The notes under the pieces were generated by a model. The model did no database searches, was not told where the DNA came from, and saw nothing but the letters and a program-made list of their open reading frames with translations. From Phenylobacterium sp. Root700 (GTDB taxonomy: Bacteria > Pseudomonadota > Alphaproteobacteria > Caulobacterales > Caulobacteraceae), in the NCBI RefSeq assembly GCF_001429025.1, contig NZ_LMHT01000035.1, positions 1 through 64,000 on the forward strand: DNA of 64,000 bases, in the 5' to 3' direction. This document shows, piece after piece, positions 17,603-27,103 of the stretch. Positions within the stretch are counted from its first letter, which is position 1, and each line of letters starts with the position of its first letter. Made by a program: the position numbers and the translations under genes.

Positions 17603-18300
17603 CCCGCCCTCAACCCCAACAGCCGCGTCAGCATCATCATGCCGTCCACGACCTCTTCTGGATGCGTGGTCATCGCCAGGTGGTGCAGGTCTCGCCGCAG
17701 GGTCGGCCAGCCCAATCGGCGGGCTTCGCCGGCCTCGCGCTCGTAGGCCTTGCTCAACCGCAGGAAACCCCAGCCGACGTTCGACGGCAACTCGATCTCG
17801 GGCGCCGCCTCCTCGAACCAGGTGAGCGGCGTCGGCGCGAGTTCAGCGATGAAGGCGTCGCGCAGCGGACCTTCCGGCGTCAGGCTGGCCAAGGCCTCCG
17901 GCGGAAACCACTGGTCCCAGGCCGGAACCATGCCGTCCACGACCTTGGCCTTCAGACTGTCGCCGAGCATATCCGACGCGGTCTCGAACCAGTTCCGACC
18001 GGGGTGGGGTGGAATGGCGTCGACATAGAGCACGGCCTGGATCTGGCCCGCGGCGGCGGCCACGACGGCGGGCGCCAGGCCTCCAGCCCCGGAATGGACC
18101 GCCAGGACGAAGGGGCCGCCCTGCCCCAGGATCTGTGCGGCCACGGCCTGACCGGCGCTCGCATAGCGCGGCGCGGTCAGGTCCCCTATCGGCGGGATCA
18201 CCGGCCGCGTCGCATCGATCCCCCGCCTCGCCAGTTCGATGGCGACCGGGGTCCAGGTCGACGGGCCCGTCAGCGGGCTATGAAGCAGTACGAAGCGCAT
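17599..18300 (-). CDS. Alpha/beta hydrolase
   Basis: The 233-residue protein starts FVLLHSPLTGPSTW (oxyanion-hole region) and has a nucleophile elbow FVLAVHSGAGG, a variant of GxSxG with the serine in VHSGA. A C-terminal histidine lies in RDLHHLAMTTHPEEV. These features fit a cytosolic alpha/beta hydrolase of unknown substrate. The ATG at 18300 is used; an upstream in-frame start would extend into the pepA/hydrolase spacer hairpin. It overlaps holC by 4 bp and stands between pepA and holC, which are direct neighbours in many proteobacteria. Confidence 0.8.
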   Translation of the reverse strand: MRFVLLHSPLTGPSTWTPVAIELARRGIDATRPVIPPIGDLTAPRYASAGQAVAAQILGQGGPFVLAVHSGAGGLAPAVVAAAAGQIQAVLYVDAIPPHPGRNWFETASDMLGDSLKAKVVDGMVPAWDQWFPPEALASLTPEGPLRDAFIAELAPTPLTWFEEAAPEIELPSNVGWGFLRLSKAYEREAGEARRLGWPTLRRDLHHLAMTTHPEEVVDGMMMLTRLLGLRAG

Positions 18301-18310
18301 GGCCCCCTTA

Positions 18311-18333
18311 TCCCTCCCCTCCACGGGGAGGGA
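18311..18333 (-). terminator. Hairpin between pepA and the alpha/beta hydrolase gene
   Basis: A perfect 9-bp stem (TCCCTCCCC at 18311-18319, GGGGAGGGA at 18325-18333) with a 5-nt loop fills the 40-nt spacer after pepA. There is no T-run, so it may be an attenuator, an mRNA-stabilising hairpin or a short palindromic repeat. Confidence 0.4.
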
Positions 18334-18340
18334 AAGCGCG

Positions 18341-19822
18341 TCAGCCTTCGTATTTGTCCTGCACCATCCGGTTCAGCAGACGGACGCCGAAGCCCGTCGC
18401 GCCGTCGGGGCTGGTCGGCACGTTGGACGGCTTCTTCCAGGCGGTCGAAGCGATGTCCAGGTGAGCCCAAGGCACGTTGTTCACAAAGCGCTGGATGAAC
18501 AGCGCCGCGGTGATCGAACCGCCCGGACGGCCGCCGGTGTTCTTCATGTCGGCGATCATCGAGTCGATGTTCTTGTCGTACTGGACCGGCAGCGGCATGC
18601 GCCACAGCGGCTCGGCCTCCGCGCCCGACGCGGCCAGCAGATTGCCCGACAGCTCGTCATTGTTGGAGAACAGGCCGGCGTAGTCGTTGCCGAGGCTGAT
18701 GATGATCGCCCCGGTCAGGGTGGCCAGGTCGACCATGAACTTCGGCTTGAAGCGGTCCTGGCAGTACCAGATGGCGTCGGCCAGCACGAGGCGGCCTTCG
18801 GCGTCGGTGTTGATGATCTCGATGGTCTGGCCCGACATAGAGGTGACCACGTCGCCGGGGCGCTGGGCGTTCCCGTCCGGCATGTTCTCGACCAGGCCGA
18901 GGATCCCGATGGCGTTGACCTTGGCCTTGCGGCCGGCCAGCACGTGCATGAGACCGGCCACGGCGCCCGCGCCGCCCATGTCCCACTTCATGTCTTCCAT
19001 GCCGTCGGCCGGCTTGATCGAGATGCCGCCGGTGTCGAAGCAGACGCCCTTGCCGACGAAGGCGATCGGCTGGGCCTTGGGATCGGCCGCGCCGTACCAC
19101 TTCATGATCGCCAGCTGACTGTCGCGGACGCTGCCTTGGCCCACGCCCAGCAACGAGCCCATGCCCAGCTTGGCCATCTCGGCCTCGCCCAGGATCTCGA
19201 CTTCCAGACCCAGGCTCTCCAACGCCTTCACACGGCGCGCGAACTCTTCCGGATAGAGGACGTTCGGCGGCTCGGAGACCAGATCGCGCGAGAAGGCCAC
19301 GGCGTCGGCCAGCGCCGCCAGCGGCGCGAAGGCGGCCAGCGCGGCGTTGTCGTCGCCAGTCGCGACCTGCGTCTTGATCACCGACGGCTTCTTGTCGGCC
19401 GGTTCCTTGGTGCGGTAGCGGTCAAAGCGATAGGCGGCCAGTCGCACGCCCAGCGCCGCACGTGCGGCCTGATCGGCGTCGCCCGACGGCAAGACGATGC
19501 GCAGCGTCGTCAGGCCCGAGGTCTTCACGGCGTTGTAGGCCGAGGCCGAGGCATGCTCCACGGCGACGTCGTCGAAGGCTTCGGCCTTGCCCGCCCCGAC
19601 CAGCAGGATCCGCGCGGCGTCGCCGCTGGCGCCCTGCACGTCGAGCACCTGGCCCTTGGCCCCGGTGAATCGGCCGGCCGCCACGGCGCGGCTCAGCGCC
19701 CCGCCCGTCTGCGTATCCAGCTGTCCCGCGGCGCCCGACATCACGTCGCCGTCGAAGACGATCAGGGCCAGGGCGGTTTTCCCGCCAAGCGCGGCGGTCG
19801 CCGCCACGAATTCGATCTCCAT
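18341..19822 (-). CDS. pepA: Leucyl aminopeptidase (M17 family, cytosol aminopeptidase)
   Basis: The 493-residue enzyme has the M17 layout: a variable N-terminal domain and a C-terminal catalytic domain with the two-metal signature NTDAEGRLVLAD, the metal-binding GKGVCFDTGGISIKPADGM, and KWDMGGAGAV. It removes N-terminal residues from peptides. The ATG at 19822 (MEIEFVAATAAL) fits the family start; upstream in-frame codons lie in the promoter region. It is divergent from lptF, as in E. coli, and heads a minus-strand series with the hydrolase, holC and the I78 lipoprotein. Confidence 0.96.
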   Translation of the reverse strand: MEIEFVAATAALGGKTALALIVFDGDVMSGAAGQLDTQTGGALSRAVAAGRFTGAKGQVLDVQGASGDAARILLVGAGKAEAFDDVAVEHASASAYNAVKTSGLTTLRIVLPSGDADQAARAALGVRLAAYRFDRYRTKEPADKKPSVIKTQVATGDDNAALAAFAPLAALADAVAFSRDLVSEPPNVLYPEEFARRVKALESLGLEVEILGEAEMAKLGMGSLLGVGQGSVRDSQLAIMKWYGAADPKAQPIAFVGKGVCFDTGGISIKPADGMEDMKWDMGGAGAVAGLMHVLAGRKAKVNAIGILGLVENMPDGNAQRPGDVVTSMSGQTIEIINTDAEGRLVLADAIWYCQDRFKPKFMVDLATLTGAIIISLGNDYAGLFSNNDELSGNLLAASGAEAEPLWRMPLPVQYDKNIDSMIADMKNTGGRPGGSITAALFIQRFVNNVPWAHLDIASTAWKKPSNVPTSPDGATGFGVRLLNRMVQDKYEG

Positions 19823-19956
19823 AGTCCCTCGAACTCCAGACAAGGTTGGACCCGCGCCCATTGGTTGACCGGGCTTGGTCGCATCGGCGACCACGACCTG
19901 ATCAAGTTCCCCGCACCGGCGGCGGTTGTGTGACGCGGCGACGCATGATTTAGAGC

Positions 19957-19997
19957 AGGATCACGTTCGGGGCGCGCAAAATCCCCGAGTGAATCCT
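19957..19997 (+). repeat. Inverted repeat upstream of lptF
   Basis: AGGATCAC plus TCGGGG (19957-19972) pairs imperfectly with CCCCGA plus GTGAATCCT (19983-19997) to give a long stem, with an A6 run between it and the lptF ATG at 20009. The motif TAGAGCAGGATCACGTT resembles dispersed inverted repeats seen in alphaproteobacterial intergenic DNA. It may instead be a leader hairpin affecting lptF translation. Confidence 0.4.
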
Positions 19998-20008
19998 AAA
20001 AAATCTGC

Positions 20009-21154
20009 ATGCACCTGATCGATCGCTACCTGCTCCGCCAGCTCTTGGGACCGACCGTGCTGGCCACGGCGGCGCTGACCGCTGTCGCCTTGCTGAGTCA
20101 GAGCCTTTCGGCGCTCGACATCATCGTCAGCCAACGCCAGAGCGCCTTGGTCTTCGCCAAGGTCACGCTGCTGGCGATGCCGCAGCTGCTGAACATGGTG
20201 CTGCCTATCGCGGTGTTCGTAGCCGCGCTGGTCGCGCTCAATCGTCTGCACACCGAGCAGGAGATCGTGGTCTGTTTCGCGGGCGGCATGAGCCGCTGGC
20301 GGGTGATCGCGCCGGCCCTGCGCCTGGCCGGCATGATCATGATCCTGGCCTTGGCGGTGAACCTCTGGATCCAGCCGATGGCGGCGCGCGAGATGCGCCA
20401 GACGCTGTTCAGCGTCCGCACCGATCTGGCCTCGACGCTGATACGCGAGGGCGAGTTCACCAATCCTGCCCCGGGGCTGACGGTCTACGCCCAGTCCGTG
20501 GACGCCACCGGCCTGATCCACAACCTCTTCATCCACCAGGAAAAGAGCGGCAGCTCGGCCACCACCTACACCGCCGACGAAGGCCGGCTGGAGAAGCGCG
20601 GCGACCGCCCGGTGCTGGTCATGCACAAGGGCTCGATGCAGGAGTTCAGCGAGACCGACGTGCTGAACTTCCTCACCTTCGACGACTATCCCTACGACCT
20701 GTCGCCGTTCATGAGCTCCAACGAGCTGATCCACTACAAGCCCTCGGACCGCTATCTCCACGAGCTGCTGTTCCCCGATCTCACCCAGGATTGGGAGAAG
20801 CGTAACCGCCTGAAGCTGATGGCCGAGGGCCACAGCCGCATCTCCAGCCCGCTGTACAACGTCGCCCTGATGGCCATGGCGCTGACCGCGATCATCGGTG
20901 GCGGCTTCAGCCGCATGGGCTATGGCCGCCGTATCGCGGTGATGAGCGCAATCGCCGTCGGCGTCCGCATCCTGGGCTTCGTAGTGCAGGCCGCCGCCGA
21001 GGAAGCCGCCTGGCTGAACCTCCTGCAGTACGCGGTCCCGGTCCTGGCGACCTATTTCGCGCTGCGCAGCATCTTCCGCGAGAAGGTGTCCCGCTTCATC
21101 GACATGCGGCTCAAACCGCACCGAATCAGCCGCGCCTCCGAGGCCGCCGTATGA
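20009..21154 (+). CDS. lptF: LPS export ABC transporter permease LptF
   Basis: The 381-residue inner-membrane protein belongs to the YjgP/YjgQ family. It has three N-terminal membrane helices starting IDRYLLRQLLGPTVLAT, a periplasmic beta-jellyroll domain (about residues 130-265) and three C-terminal helices. With LptG and LptB it extracts LPS from the inner membrane and feeds the periplasmic bridge. It is the first gene of a plus-strand operon: lptG overlaps by 4 bp, and lptD and surA follow. It is divergent from pepA. Confidence 0.95.
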   Translation: MHLIDRYLLRQLLGPTVLATAALTAVALLSQSLSALDIIVSQRQSALVFAKVTLLAMPQLLNMVLPIAVFVAALVALNRLHTEQEIVVCFAGGMSRWRVIAPALRLAGMIMILALAVNLWIQPMAAREMRQTLFSVRTDLASTLIREGEFTNPAPGLTVYAQSVDATGLIHNLFIHQEKSGSSATTYTADEGRLEKRGDRPVLVMHKGSMQEFSETDVLNFLTFDDYPYDLSPFMSSNELIHYKPSDRYLHELLFPDLTQDWEKRNRLKLMAEGHSRISSPLYNVALMAMALTAIIGGGFSRMGYGRRIAVMSAIAVGVRILGFVVQAAAEEAAWLNLLQYAVPVLATYFALRSIFREKVSRFIDMRLKPHRISRASEAAV

Positions 21155-22254
21155 TCGGGGCCGGTAAGCTCGAGCGCTATGTCATGGGCCGGACGATGGC
21201 CAGCGTCGGCGCGGCGCTGGCGGTGATCTGCGCCGTCATCATCCTGGTCTCGTTCGTGAACCTCTCGCGGGAGGTCGCGGTCAGGGCCGATGTCGGCGTG
21301 GCCCAGCTCTTCATGCTGACCCTGCTGCAGACCCCCTCGATCGTGCTGCTGCTGCTGCCCTTCGTGTTCCTGTTCGGCGGTATCGGGGCCTATGTCGGGC
21401 TCAATCGCCGCTCGGAGCTGGTGGCCATGCGCGCCGCCGGGATCTCGGCCTGGCGGTTCATCCTGCCCTCGGCCGGCGCGGCCTTCCTGATCGGCGTGCT
21501 CACCGTGACGGTGCTTAACCCGCTCGCCGCCAGCTTCAGCGCCAAGTACGAGTCCGACCGCGCGAACCTGATGGAGAACTACCTCACCGACGCGCCGAAA
21601 GAGGTCTGGCTGCGTCAGGGCGATGACCGCACCCAGATGGTGATCCACGCCAAGCAGCGCGACACCGCCGAAGGACGCGTGCGGCTGAAGGCCGTTTCGC
21701 TGTTCGTCTATCAGAAGAACAAGCAGGGCATCCCGGAGTTCAAGCGCCGGTTGGAGGCCGCCGAGGCCCAGCTCTATCCGGGCTACTGGAAGCTCACCGA
21801 CGTGCGCGAAGCCGCGGCGGGCGAAAGCTCGGTGCGCTCCGACTCGCTGTCGATCCGCTCCACCCTGGACGCCGAGTCGGCCATGGAGCGCTTCGCGGCC
21901 CCCGACTCGGTATCTTTCTGGCGGTTGCCCGACGCTATTCGGCTGACCGAACAGGCCGGTTTTTCGGCCGGCGGCTACCGCCTGCGATTCCAGCAGCTGC
22001 TGGCGACGCCGGTGCTGTTCGCGGCCATGTCGATCCTGGCGGCGGCGTTCTCGTTGCGATTGGCCCGACTTGGGGGCCTGGCGGGCCTTGCCGGGGCCGG
22101 CGTCGGCCTTGGTTTCGTCGTGTTCTTCTTCAACGAATTCTCCGGCGCCCTGGCCGACGCCGACATCATTCCGCTGTTTGCGGCGGCCTGGGCGCCGCCA
22201 GTCGTCGCGCTGCTGTCGGGACTTGCGCTGCTCTGCTACACCGAAGACGGTTGA
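21151..22254 (+). CDS. lptG: LPS export ABC transporter permease LptG
   Basis: The 367-residue YjgP/YjgQ-family protein is the partner of LptF. It has the same layout: helices near residues 15-35, 50-75 and 95-120, a periplasmic jellyroll domain, and three C-terminal helices ending close to the stop. The start (MIGAGKLERYVMGRTMASV) overlaps the lptF stop (ATGA), so production of the two permeases is probably coupled. The downstream gene is lptD, which completes the route to the outer membrane. Confidence 0.95.
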   Translation: MIGAGKLERYVMGRTMASVGAALAVICAVIILVSFVNLSREVAVRADVGVAQLFMLTLLQTPSIVLLLLPFVFLFGGIGAYVGLNRRSELVAMRAAGISAWRFILPSAGAAFLIGVLTVTVLNPLAASFSAKYESDRANLMENYLTDAPKEVWLRQGDDRTQMVIHAKQRDTAEGRVRLKAVSLFVYQKNKQGIPEFKRRLEAAEAQLYPGYWKLTDVREAAAGESSVRSDSLSIRSTLDAESAMERFAAPDSVSFWRLPDAIRLTEQAGFSAGGYRLRFQQLLATPVLFAAMSILAAAFSLRLARLGGLAGLAGAGVGLGFVVFFFNEFSGALADADIIPLFAAAWAPPVVALLSGLALLCYTEDG

Positions 22255-22314
22255 ATCGCTGGCGCAGCCGGCTATGCATCCGGCTCGAACCGCGTTGAGG
22301 GGATCCTGAACTTC

Positions 22315-24624
22315 ATGAGTTTCGGCAGGCGTTCAGCCTCGGCCAAGCGCGGCCTGCTTGCAGGCGTCGCCCTCGTGGTCCTCGTCGGCGGGGCGCATAG
22401 CGCCCTGGCCCAGGAAACCGCGCGCGTCGCCGCGCCCTCTCCCGACGGTCTGGCCGAGGGTCAGCTCTACATGGAGGCCGATCTCGTCATCCGTGATGAC
22501 AAGAACAAGGTCACCACGGCGAAGGGCGATGTTGAGGTCCGCTATCAGGGCAGGACGCTGCGCGCCAACGAGCTGGTCTATGACGAGACCAAGGGCACCA
22601 TGCGCGCCCAGGGCGACACCTCGATCATCAACGCCGACGGCTCGGTCGAGTACGCCGATGAAATCGCCCTGGACGATCAGATGAAGGCCGGCGTGGCGAC
22701 GGGCTTCTCGGCTCGCCTGCCGCAGAACATCAAGATGGCCGCCGCCAGCGCCGTCCATCGCAACGACAAGATCAACGAGCTCAACCGAGCGATCTACACC
22801 CCGTGCCCTATCTGCGCCCCGGACGGGACGACGCCGAAAGCGCCGACCTGGTCGATCAAGGCCGACCGCGTGGTGCAGGATAAGGATCGTCAGCTCATCT
22901 ACTACCGCAACGCCGTGGTTCAGATCATGGGCGTGCCGCTGGTTTATCTGCCGGTCTTCTGGCACCCCGATCCCCAGGCCAAGCGCAAGTCGGGCCTGCT
23001 CCCGCCGGAAATTTCGGTCTCCGAGCGGCGCGGCCTGTCCTACGAACAGCCCTACCTGTTCGTGCTCTCGCCACATTCAGATTTGACGCTAAGTCCTCAA
23101 ATCAACACGAAAGTTAACCCGCTTCTCAACGGACAATTCCGTAAGCGCTTCTATTCCGGCGCCGTCGACGCCCGCTTTGGCTACACCTACGACAAGGACA
23201 TCGCGGCGGCGCCCGGCCAGACGATCAACGACACGACCTCGCGCAGCTACGTCCTGGCCTCCGGCGCCTTCGCGATCAATCAGGACTGGCGCTGGGGCTT
23301 CACCGCCGAGCGCACCTCCGACGACCTGCTGTTCGACAAGTACGACATTGGCGGCGTCTACGAGAACCGCGGCCCCTACGTCGCCGACGACCGGCGACTG
23401 ATCAGCCAGCTCTACGCCATCCGCCAGGACCAGAAGTCCTACTTCTCGGTCGCGGCCTTCACCATTCAGGGGCTCCGCCCCGAGGACAACGACCGAACCT
23501 TCCCGATCGCCGCCCCCTTGATCGAGGCGCGCTGGGAAGCCGATCCGAAGATCATGGGTGGCCGCCTGCGCGTGCGTGGCAGCGCCATCGCCCTGACCCG
23601 TGACCAGTCGCCGGTCGGCGCGCCTCCGCTCCACCTCGACGGTCTCGACAGCCGGCGCGCCACGGGCGAGCTCGACTGGCGCACCACCTACACCAGCGCC
23701 GCCGGCATTCGGGTGTCGCCCTATATCCAGGCGCGGCTTGACGCCTATTCGGTCGACGACAACTTCGCCGGCATGGTGGGGACGGCCTCGCGGTCGGACA
23801 GCATGACCCGCGCCATGGCCGTCGCGGGAGCTGATGTCAGCTACCCATTCTTCCGTCGTTTCAAGGACTTCACGGCGATACTTGAACCTCTGGTTCAGAT
23901 CGCTGCATCCCCGGACGTCAAGCAGATCGAATTGGGCCGCAACGCCATCGGCGACCTCGTCTACCTGAACGAAGATTCGATCGCCTTCGAGTTCGACGAC
24001 ACCAACCTGTTCCGAGCCAACAAATTCCCGGGCTACGACCTCTACGAGGACGGCCTGCGCGCCAATGTCGGGGCCCGCGCCTCGATCCTGTGGGACGACG
24101 GCCGCAGGGCCAGCCTGCTGGTCGGTCGCTCGCTGCGCACCCAAGCCAACGACGTGTTCGCCGAACAGAGCGGTCTGCGGCCCAAGGCGTCCGACTGGAT
24201 CGTGGCGGCCACCGCCGAACCCGTACGCGGCCTGTCGTTCTTCACCCGCGCGCGGCTCGACGCCGACAATCTTGAAGTGGCCCGCGCCGAAATGGGCGCC
24301 AACATCTACAACAAGTGGGGCAACGGCTACGTCCGCTACCTGCGCGACCGGGCCAACCCGAACAACAACAAGGTCGAGAACCTCGATCTCGGCGGCCAGA
24401 TCAACGTGACCAAGAACTGGGGCGTCACCGCCTACGGCAACCGCGATATGGTCGAGAACGCCTGGGTCATTCGTGACCTCGGAGTGTTCTATCGGGACGA
24501 TTGCACCCGTATCGATTTCATCTATCGCAAGGAGGATACGCTGCGCGGCCGCCTCGGCCCGTCGGCGTCCTTCACGGTCCGCCTAACCCTCGCCACATTA
24601 GGCGAACCGATATATGCCAACTGA
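22315..24624 (+). CDS. lptD: LPS assembly protein LptD (outer-membrane translocon)
   Basis: The 769-residue protein has a signal peptide (about residues 1-32, ending SALAQ), an N-terminal OstA/LptA-like periplasmic domain (about 45-190, VTTAKGDVEVRYQGRTLRANELVYDE) and a long C-terminal beta-barrel (about 230-769). It receives LPS from the periplasmic bridge and, with LptE, inserts it in the outer leaflet. CPIC near residue 165 gives the cysteines of the N-terminal domain. It sits between lptG and the chaperone gene surA, whose product helps fold this barrel. Confidence 0.95.
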   Translation: MSFGRRSASAKRGLLAGVALVVLVGGAHSALAQETARVAAPSPDGLAEGQLYMEADLVIRDDKNKVTTAKGDVEVRYQGRTLRANELVYDETKGTMRAQGDTSIINADGSVEYADEIALDDQMKAGVATGFSARLPQNIKMAAASAVHRNDKINELNRAIYTPCPICAPDGTTPKAPTWSIKADRVVQDKDRQLIYYRNAVVQIMGVPLVYLPVFWHPDPQAKRKSGLLPPEISVSERRGLSYEQPYLFVLSPHSDLTLSPQINTKVNPLLNGQFRKRFYSGAVDARFGYTYDKDIAAAPGQTINDTTSRSYVLASGAFAINQDWRWGFTAERTSDDLLFDKYDIGGVYENRGPYVADDRRLISQLYAIRQDQKSYFSVAAFTIQGLRPEDNDRTFPIAAPLIEARWEADPKIMGGRLRVRGSAIALTRDQSPVGAPPLHLDGLDSRRATGELDWRTTYTSAAGIRVSPYIQARLDAYSVDDNFAGMVGTASRSDSMTRAMAVAGADVSYPFFRRFKDFTAILEPLVQIAASPDVKQIELGRNAIGDLVYLNEDSIAFEFDDTNLFRANKFPGYDLYEDGLRANVGARASILWDDGRRASLLVGRSLRTQANDVFAEQSGLRPKASDWIVAATAEPVRGLSFFTRARLDADNLEVARAEMGANIYNKWGNGYVRYLRDRANPNNNKVENLDLGGQINVTKNWGVTAYGNRDMVENAWVIRDLGVFYRDDCTRIDFIYRKEDTLRGRLGPSASFTVRLTLATLGEPIYAN

Positions 24625-24682
24625 AAACCGCGACCGCCTGGCGGTCGCCCGCTACGGCTATACGCTAAGGAAGACCTCACCC

Positions 24683-26035
24683 ATGAACCGCGCGCGTAAA
24701 GTCACGGGCCTCGCGGCGCGCGGCGTCGTCTTGGCCGCAGCCTTCGCCGCTGCAGCCGCGCCGCCCTATGCCTGGGCGCAGGCTCCCGCCGAGCAACCCG
24801 CCGCCGTCGCCGCGCCCGCTGCGCCCGCCGCCCCGCAGGGCCTGAGCGAGTCCGTGGCCGCCGTGGTCAACGACCAGATCATTTCGACCTACGACCTGGC
24901 CCAGCGGATGCGTCTGCTGATCGCCACCTCAGGCATCCAGCCGACCCAGCAAAACATCGCGCAATTTCAACGTGAAGCGCTGATCTCCTTGGTCGACGAG
25001 CGGCTCCAGCTCCAGGAGCTCCGCCGCCAGGAGCGCGATCAGAAGATGTCCATCGTCGCCACCGACGATGAGCTGAACGAAGAAATCGCCGACATGGCGA
25101 AGAACAACAACATGACCGCCGACCAGTTCGTGGCCTCGCTTCAGGGCCAAGGCATCGGCGTCGGCACCCTGAAGGAACAGATCCGCGCTCAGGTCAGCTG
25201 GCAACGCTGGATCCGGGGCCGCTACGGTTCGCGCCTGCGGGTCGGCGAGGATCAGGTCAAGGCCGCGCAGCAGCGCATGGAAGCCGCCGCCTCCAAGCCT
25301 CAATACCAGATCAGCGAAGTCTTCCTCGACGCCAACCGCGTCGGCGGCATGGAAACGGCGATGACCGGAGCCGCCCAGCTCATCAACCAGATGCAGCAGG
25401 GCGCGCCCTTCCCCGCCGTCGCCCGGCAGTTTTCCGCCTCGGCGACCGCGGCCAACGGCGGCGACGCCGGCTGGATCAGCAGCGGCGAAATGGCGCCTGA
25501 AGTGGACGCCGCCCTCGAGCAGATGCGCCCCGGCCAGCTGTCGCAGCCGATCCAGGTCCGTGACGGCGTCTACATCATCTATCTGCGTGAAAAGCGTTCG
25601 GGCGCCACTGCCTCGGTGGTCAACCTGAAGCAGGCCGCCCTGGCCCTGCCGCAGAACGCCACGGCCGATCAGGTCGCCGCGGCGACCGCCACCCTCAACA
25701 CCCTGCGCGGCCAAGTCACCGGCTGCGGCGACCTTGAAGCCAAGGCCGCTGGCGTCACCGGCGTCGTCGCCGGCGACCTGGGCGAGGCCGAAATCAAGGA
25801 CCTGTCGCCCGCCTTCCGTCAGGCCGCCGAAACCCTGCAGCCCGGCCAACTTTCCGAGCCGATCCGCACCGCCGCCGGCCTCCACGTCCTGGCCGTCTGT
25901 TCCAAACGGGCCGCCGGCGCCGAACAGGTCACGGCCGAGCAGATCGAGAGCCGCCTGTTTGGTCAACAACTCAGCATGATCGCCCGACGCTACATGCGCG
26001 ACCTCAGGAACTCGGCGACGATCGAGACCAAGTGA
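24683..26035 (+). CDS. surA: Periplasmic peptidyl-prolyl isomerase/chaperone SurA
   Basis: The 450-residue protein has a signal peptide (about residues 1-33, ending YAWAQ), an Ala/Pro-rich linker, and a SurA N-terminal chaperone domain starting ESVAAVVNDQIISTYDLAQRM. One clear parvulin domain (about 210-310, QYQISEVFLDAN ... GDAGWISSGEM) and a second, more diverged one near the C-terminus follow. It escorts unfolded outer-membrane proteins such as LptD. The ATG at 24683 gives a proper signal peptide; an earlier in-frame start at 24614 would overlap the end of lptD. The pdxA start overlaps its stop. Confidence 0.93.
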   Translation: MNRARKVTGLAARGVVLAAAFAAAAAPPYAWAQAPAEQPAAVAAPAAPAAPQGLSESVAAVVNDQIISTYDLAQRMRLLIATSGIQPTQQNIAQFQREALISLVDERLQLQELRRQERDQKMSIVATDDELNEEIADMAKNNNMTADQFVASLQGQGIGVGTLKEQIRAQVSWQRWIRGRYGSRLRVGEDQVKAAQQRMEAAASKPQYQISEVFLDANRVGGMETAMTGAAQLINQMQQGAPFPAVARQFSASATAANGGDAGWISSGEMAPEVDAALEQMRPGQLSQPIQVRDGVYIIYLREKRSGATASVVNLKQAALALPQNATADQVAAATATLNTLRGQVTGCGDLEAKAAGVTGVVAGDLGEAEIKDLSPAFRQAAETLQPGQLSEPIRTAAGLHVLAVCSKRAAGAEQVTAEQIESRLFGQQLSMIARRYMRDLRNSATIETK

Positions 26036-27030
26036 CGCCCCTCGCCCTGACCCTGGGCGATCCTGCTGGGATCGGCCCTGAAATCATCTTCAAGGCCTGG
26101 AACCAACTACGGGCGGCGGGTCCGGCCTTTGTCGTGGTCGGCGACTTTCAGGCCCTGGCCTCGGCCTCCGGCTCGGGAACGCACCTGGTTCGCCGGGTGA
26201 CCACCCCCAAGCAAGGCGCCGAGGTGTTCGGCGAGGCGCTGCCGGTCATCGATATTCCGCTGCGTAGTCCTGTCGTCGCCGGCCAGCCGTCATCGGCGGC
26301 GGCTCCAGCCATCATCCGCTGGATCGAAACCGGCGTCGGCCTGGCGCTGTCGGGCGCCGTCAGCGGCCTGGTCACCGCGCCGATCGCCAAGGCTCCGCTG
26401 TACGCGGCGGGTTTCCAGTTCCCCGGTCACACCGAATTCCTGGGTGAGCTCACCGCCAGCGCCAACTACCAGGGCGCACGCGGTCCGATCATGATGCTGG
26501 CCGTCGAGGGTCTGCGCACGACCCTGGTCACCGTGCACGAGCCGCTGTCGAAGGTCGGCGCTCTGTTGTCGGTCGACAAGATCGTCAATGCCGGCGTCGT
26601 CACCGCCCAGGCGCTGCGCAGCGATTTCGGGATCGACGCCCCGCGGATCGCCGTCGCCGGCTTCAACCCGCACGCCGGGGAAGTTGGCTCGATCGGTCGC
26701 GAAGATGTCGAGATCATCGTCCCTGCGGTCGCGGCGCTGCGCGAGCTCGGGGTCGACGCCAACGGTCCGACCCCGGCCGACAGCCTGTTCCATGAATCCG
26801 CCCGCGCCAAGTTCGACGCCGTGGTCTGCATGTATCACGATCAGGCCCTGATCCCGGTCAAGATGCTGGACTTCTGGGGCGGCGTGAACCTCACGCTCGG
26901 CCTGCCGATCATTCGCACCTCGCCCGATCATGGCACCGCCTTCGACATCGCCGGGCGCGGTCTGGCCCGTCCCGACAGCCTGATCGCCGCGATCCGCATG
27001 GCCCACGAGATCGCGGCCCGCCGCATCTGA
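26032..27030 (+). CDS. pdxA: 4-hydroxythreonine-4-phosphate dehydrogenase
   Basis: The 332-residue enzyme works in pyridoxal 5'-phosphate synthesis, oxidising 4-phosphohydroxy-L-threonine with NAD. Family signatures are the N-terminal LALTLGDPAGIGPEII, the metal-site segment FPGHTEFLGEL, GFNPHAGEVGSIGRED, and CMYHDQALIPVKM near the end. The GTG start at 26032 overlaps the surA stop (GTGA). In many proteobacteria ksgA comes next; here ksgA is about 6 kb further on, with unrelated genes between. Confidence 0.96.
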   Translation: MTPLALTLGDPAGIGPEIIFKAWNQLRAAGPAFVVVGDFQALASASGSGTHLVRRVTTPKQGAEVFGEALPVIDIPLRSPVVAGQPSSAAAPAIIRWIETGVGLALSGAVSGLVTAPIAKAPLYAAGFQFPGHTEFLGELTASANYQGARGPIMMLAVEGLRTTLVTVHEPLSKVGALLSVDKIVNAGVVTAQALRSDFGIDAPRIAVAGFNPHAGEVGSIGREDVEIIVPAVAALRELGVDANGPTPADSLFHESARAKFDAVVCMYHDQALIPVKMLDFWGGVNLTLGLPIIRTSPDHGTAFDIAGRGLARPDSLIAAIRMAHEIAARRI

Positions 27031-27103
27031 GGCGTCGCGCGCCCATCTTGCCGACTCTCGCGCGTCATGCGCTTTTGCCCCGGTCTTGAAGGGGGAGTTC
27101 CAC

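Noticed and set aside
18299-19933. A 544-residue plus-strand frame opposite pepA.
   Set aside because: It is an antisense shadow of leucyl aminopeptidase with no family resemblance.
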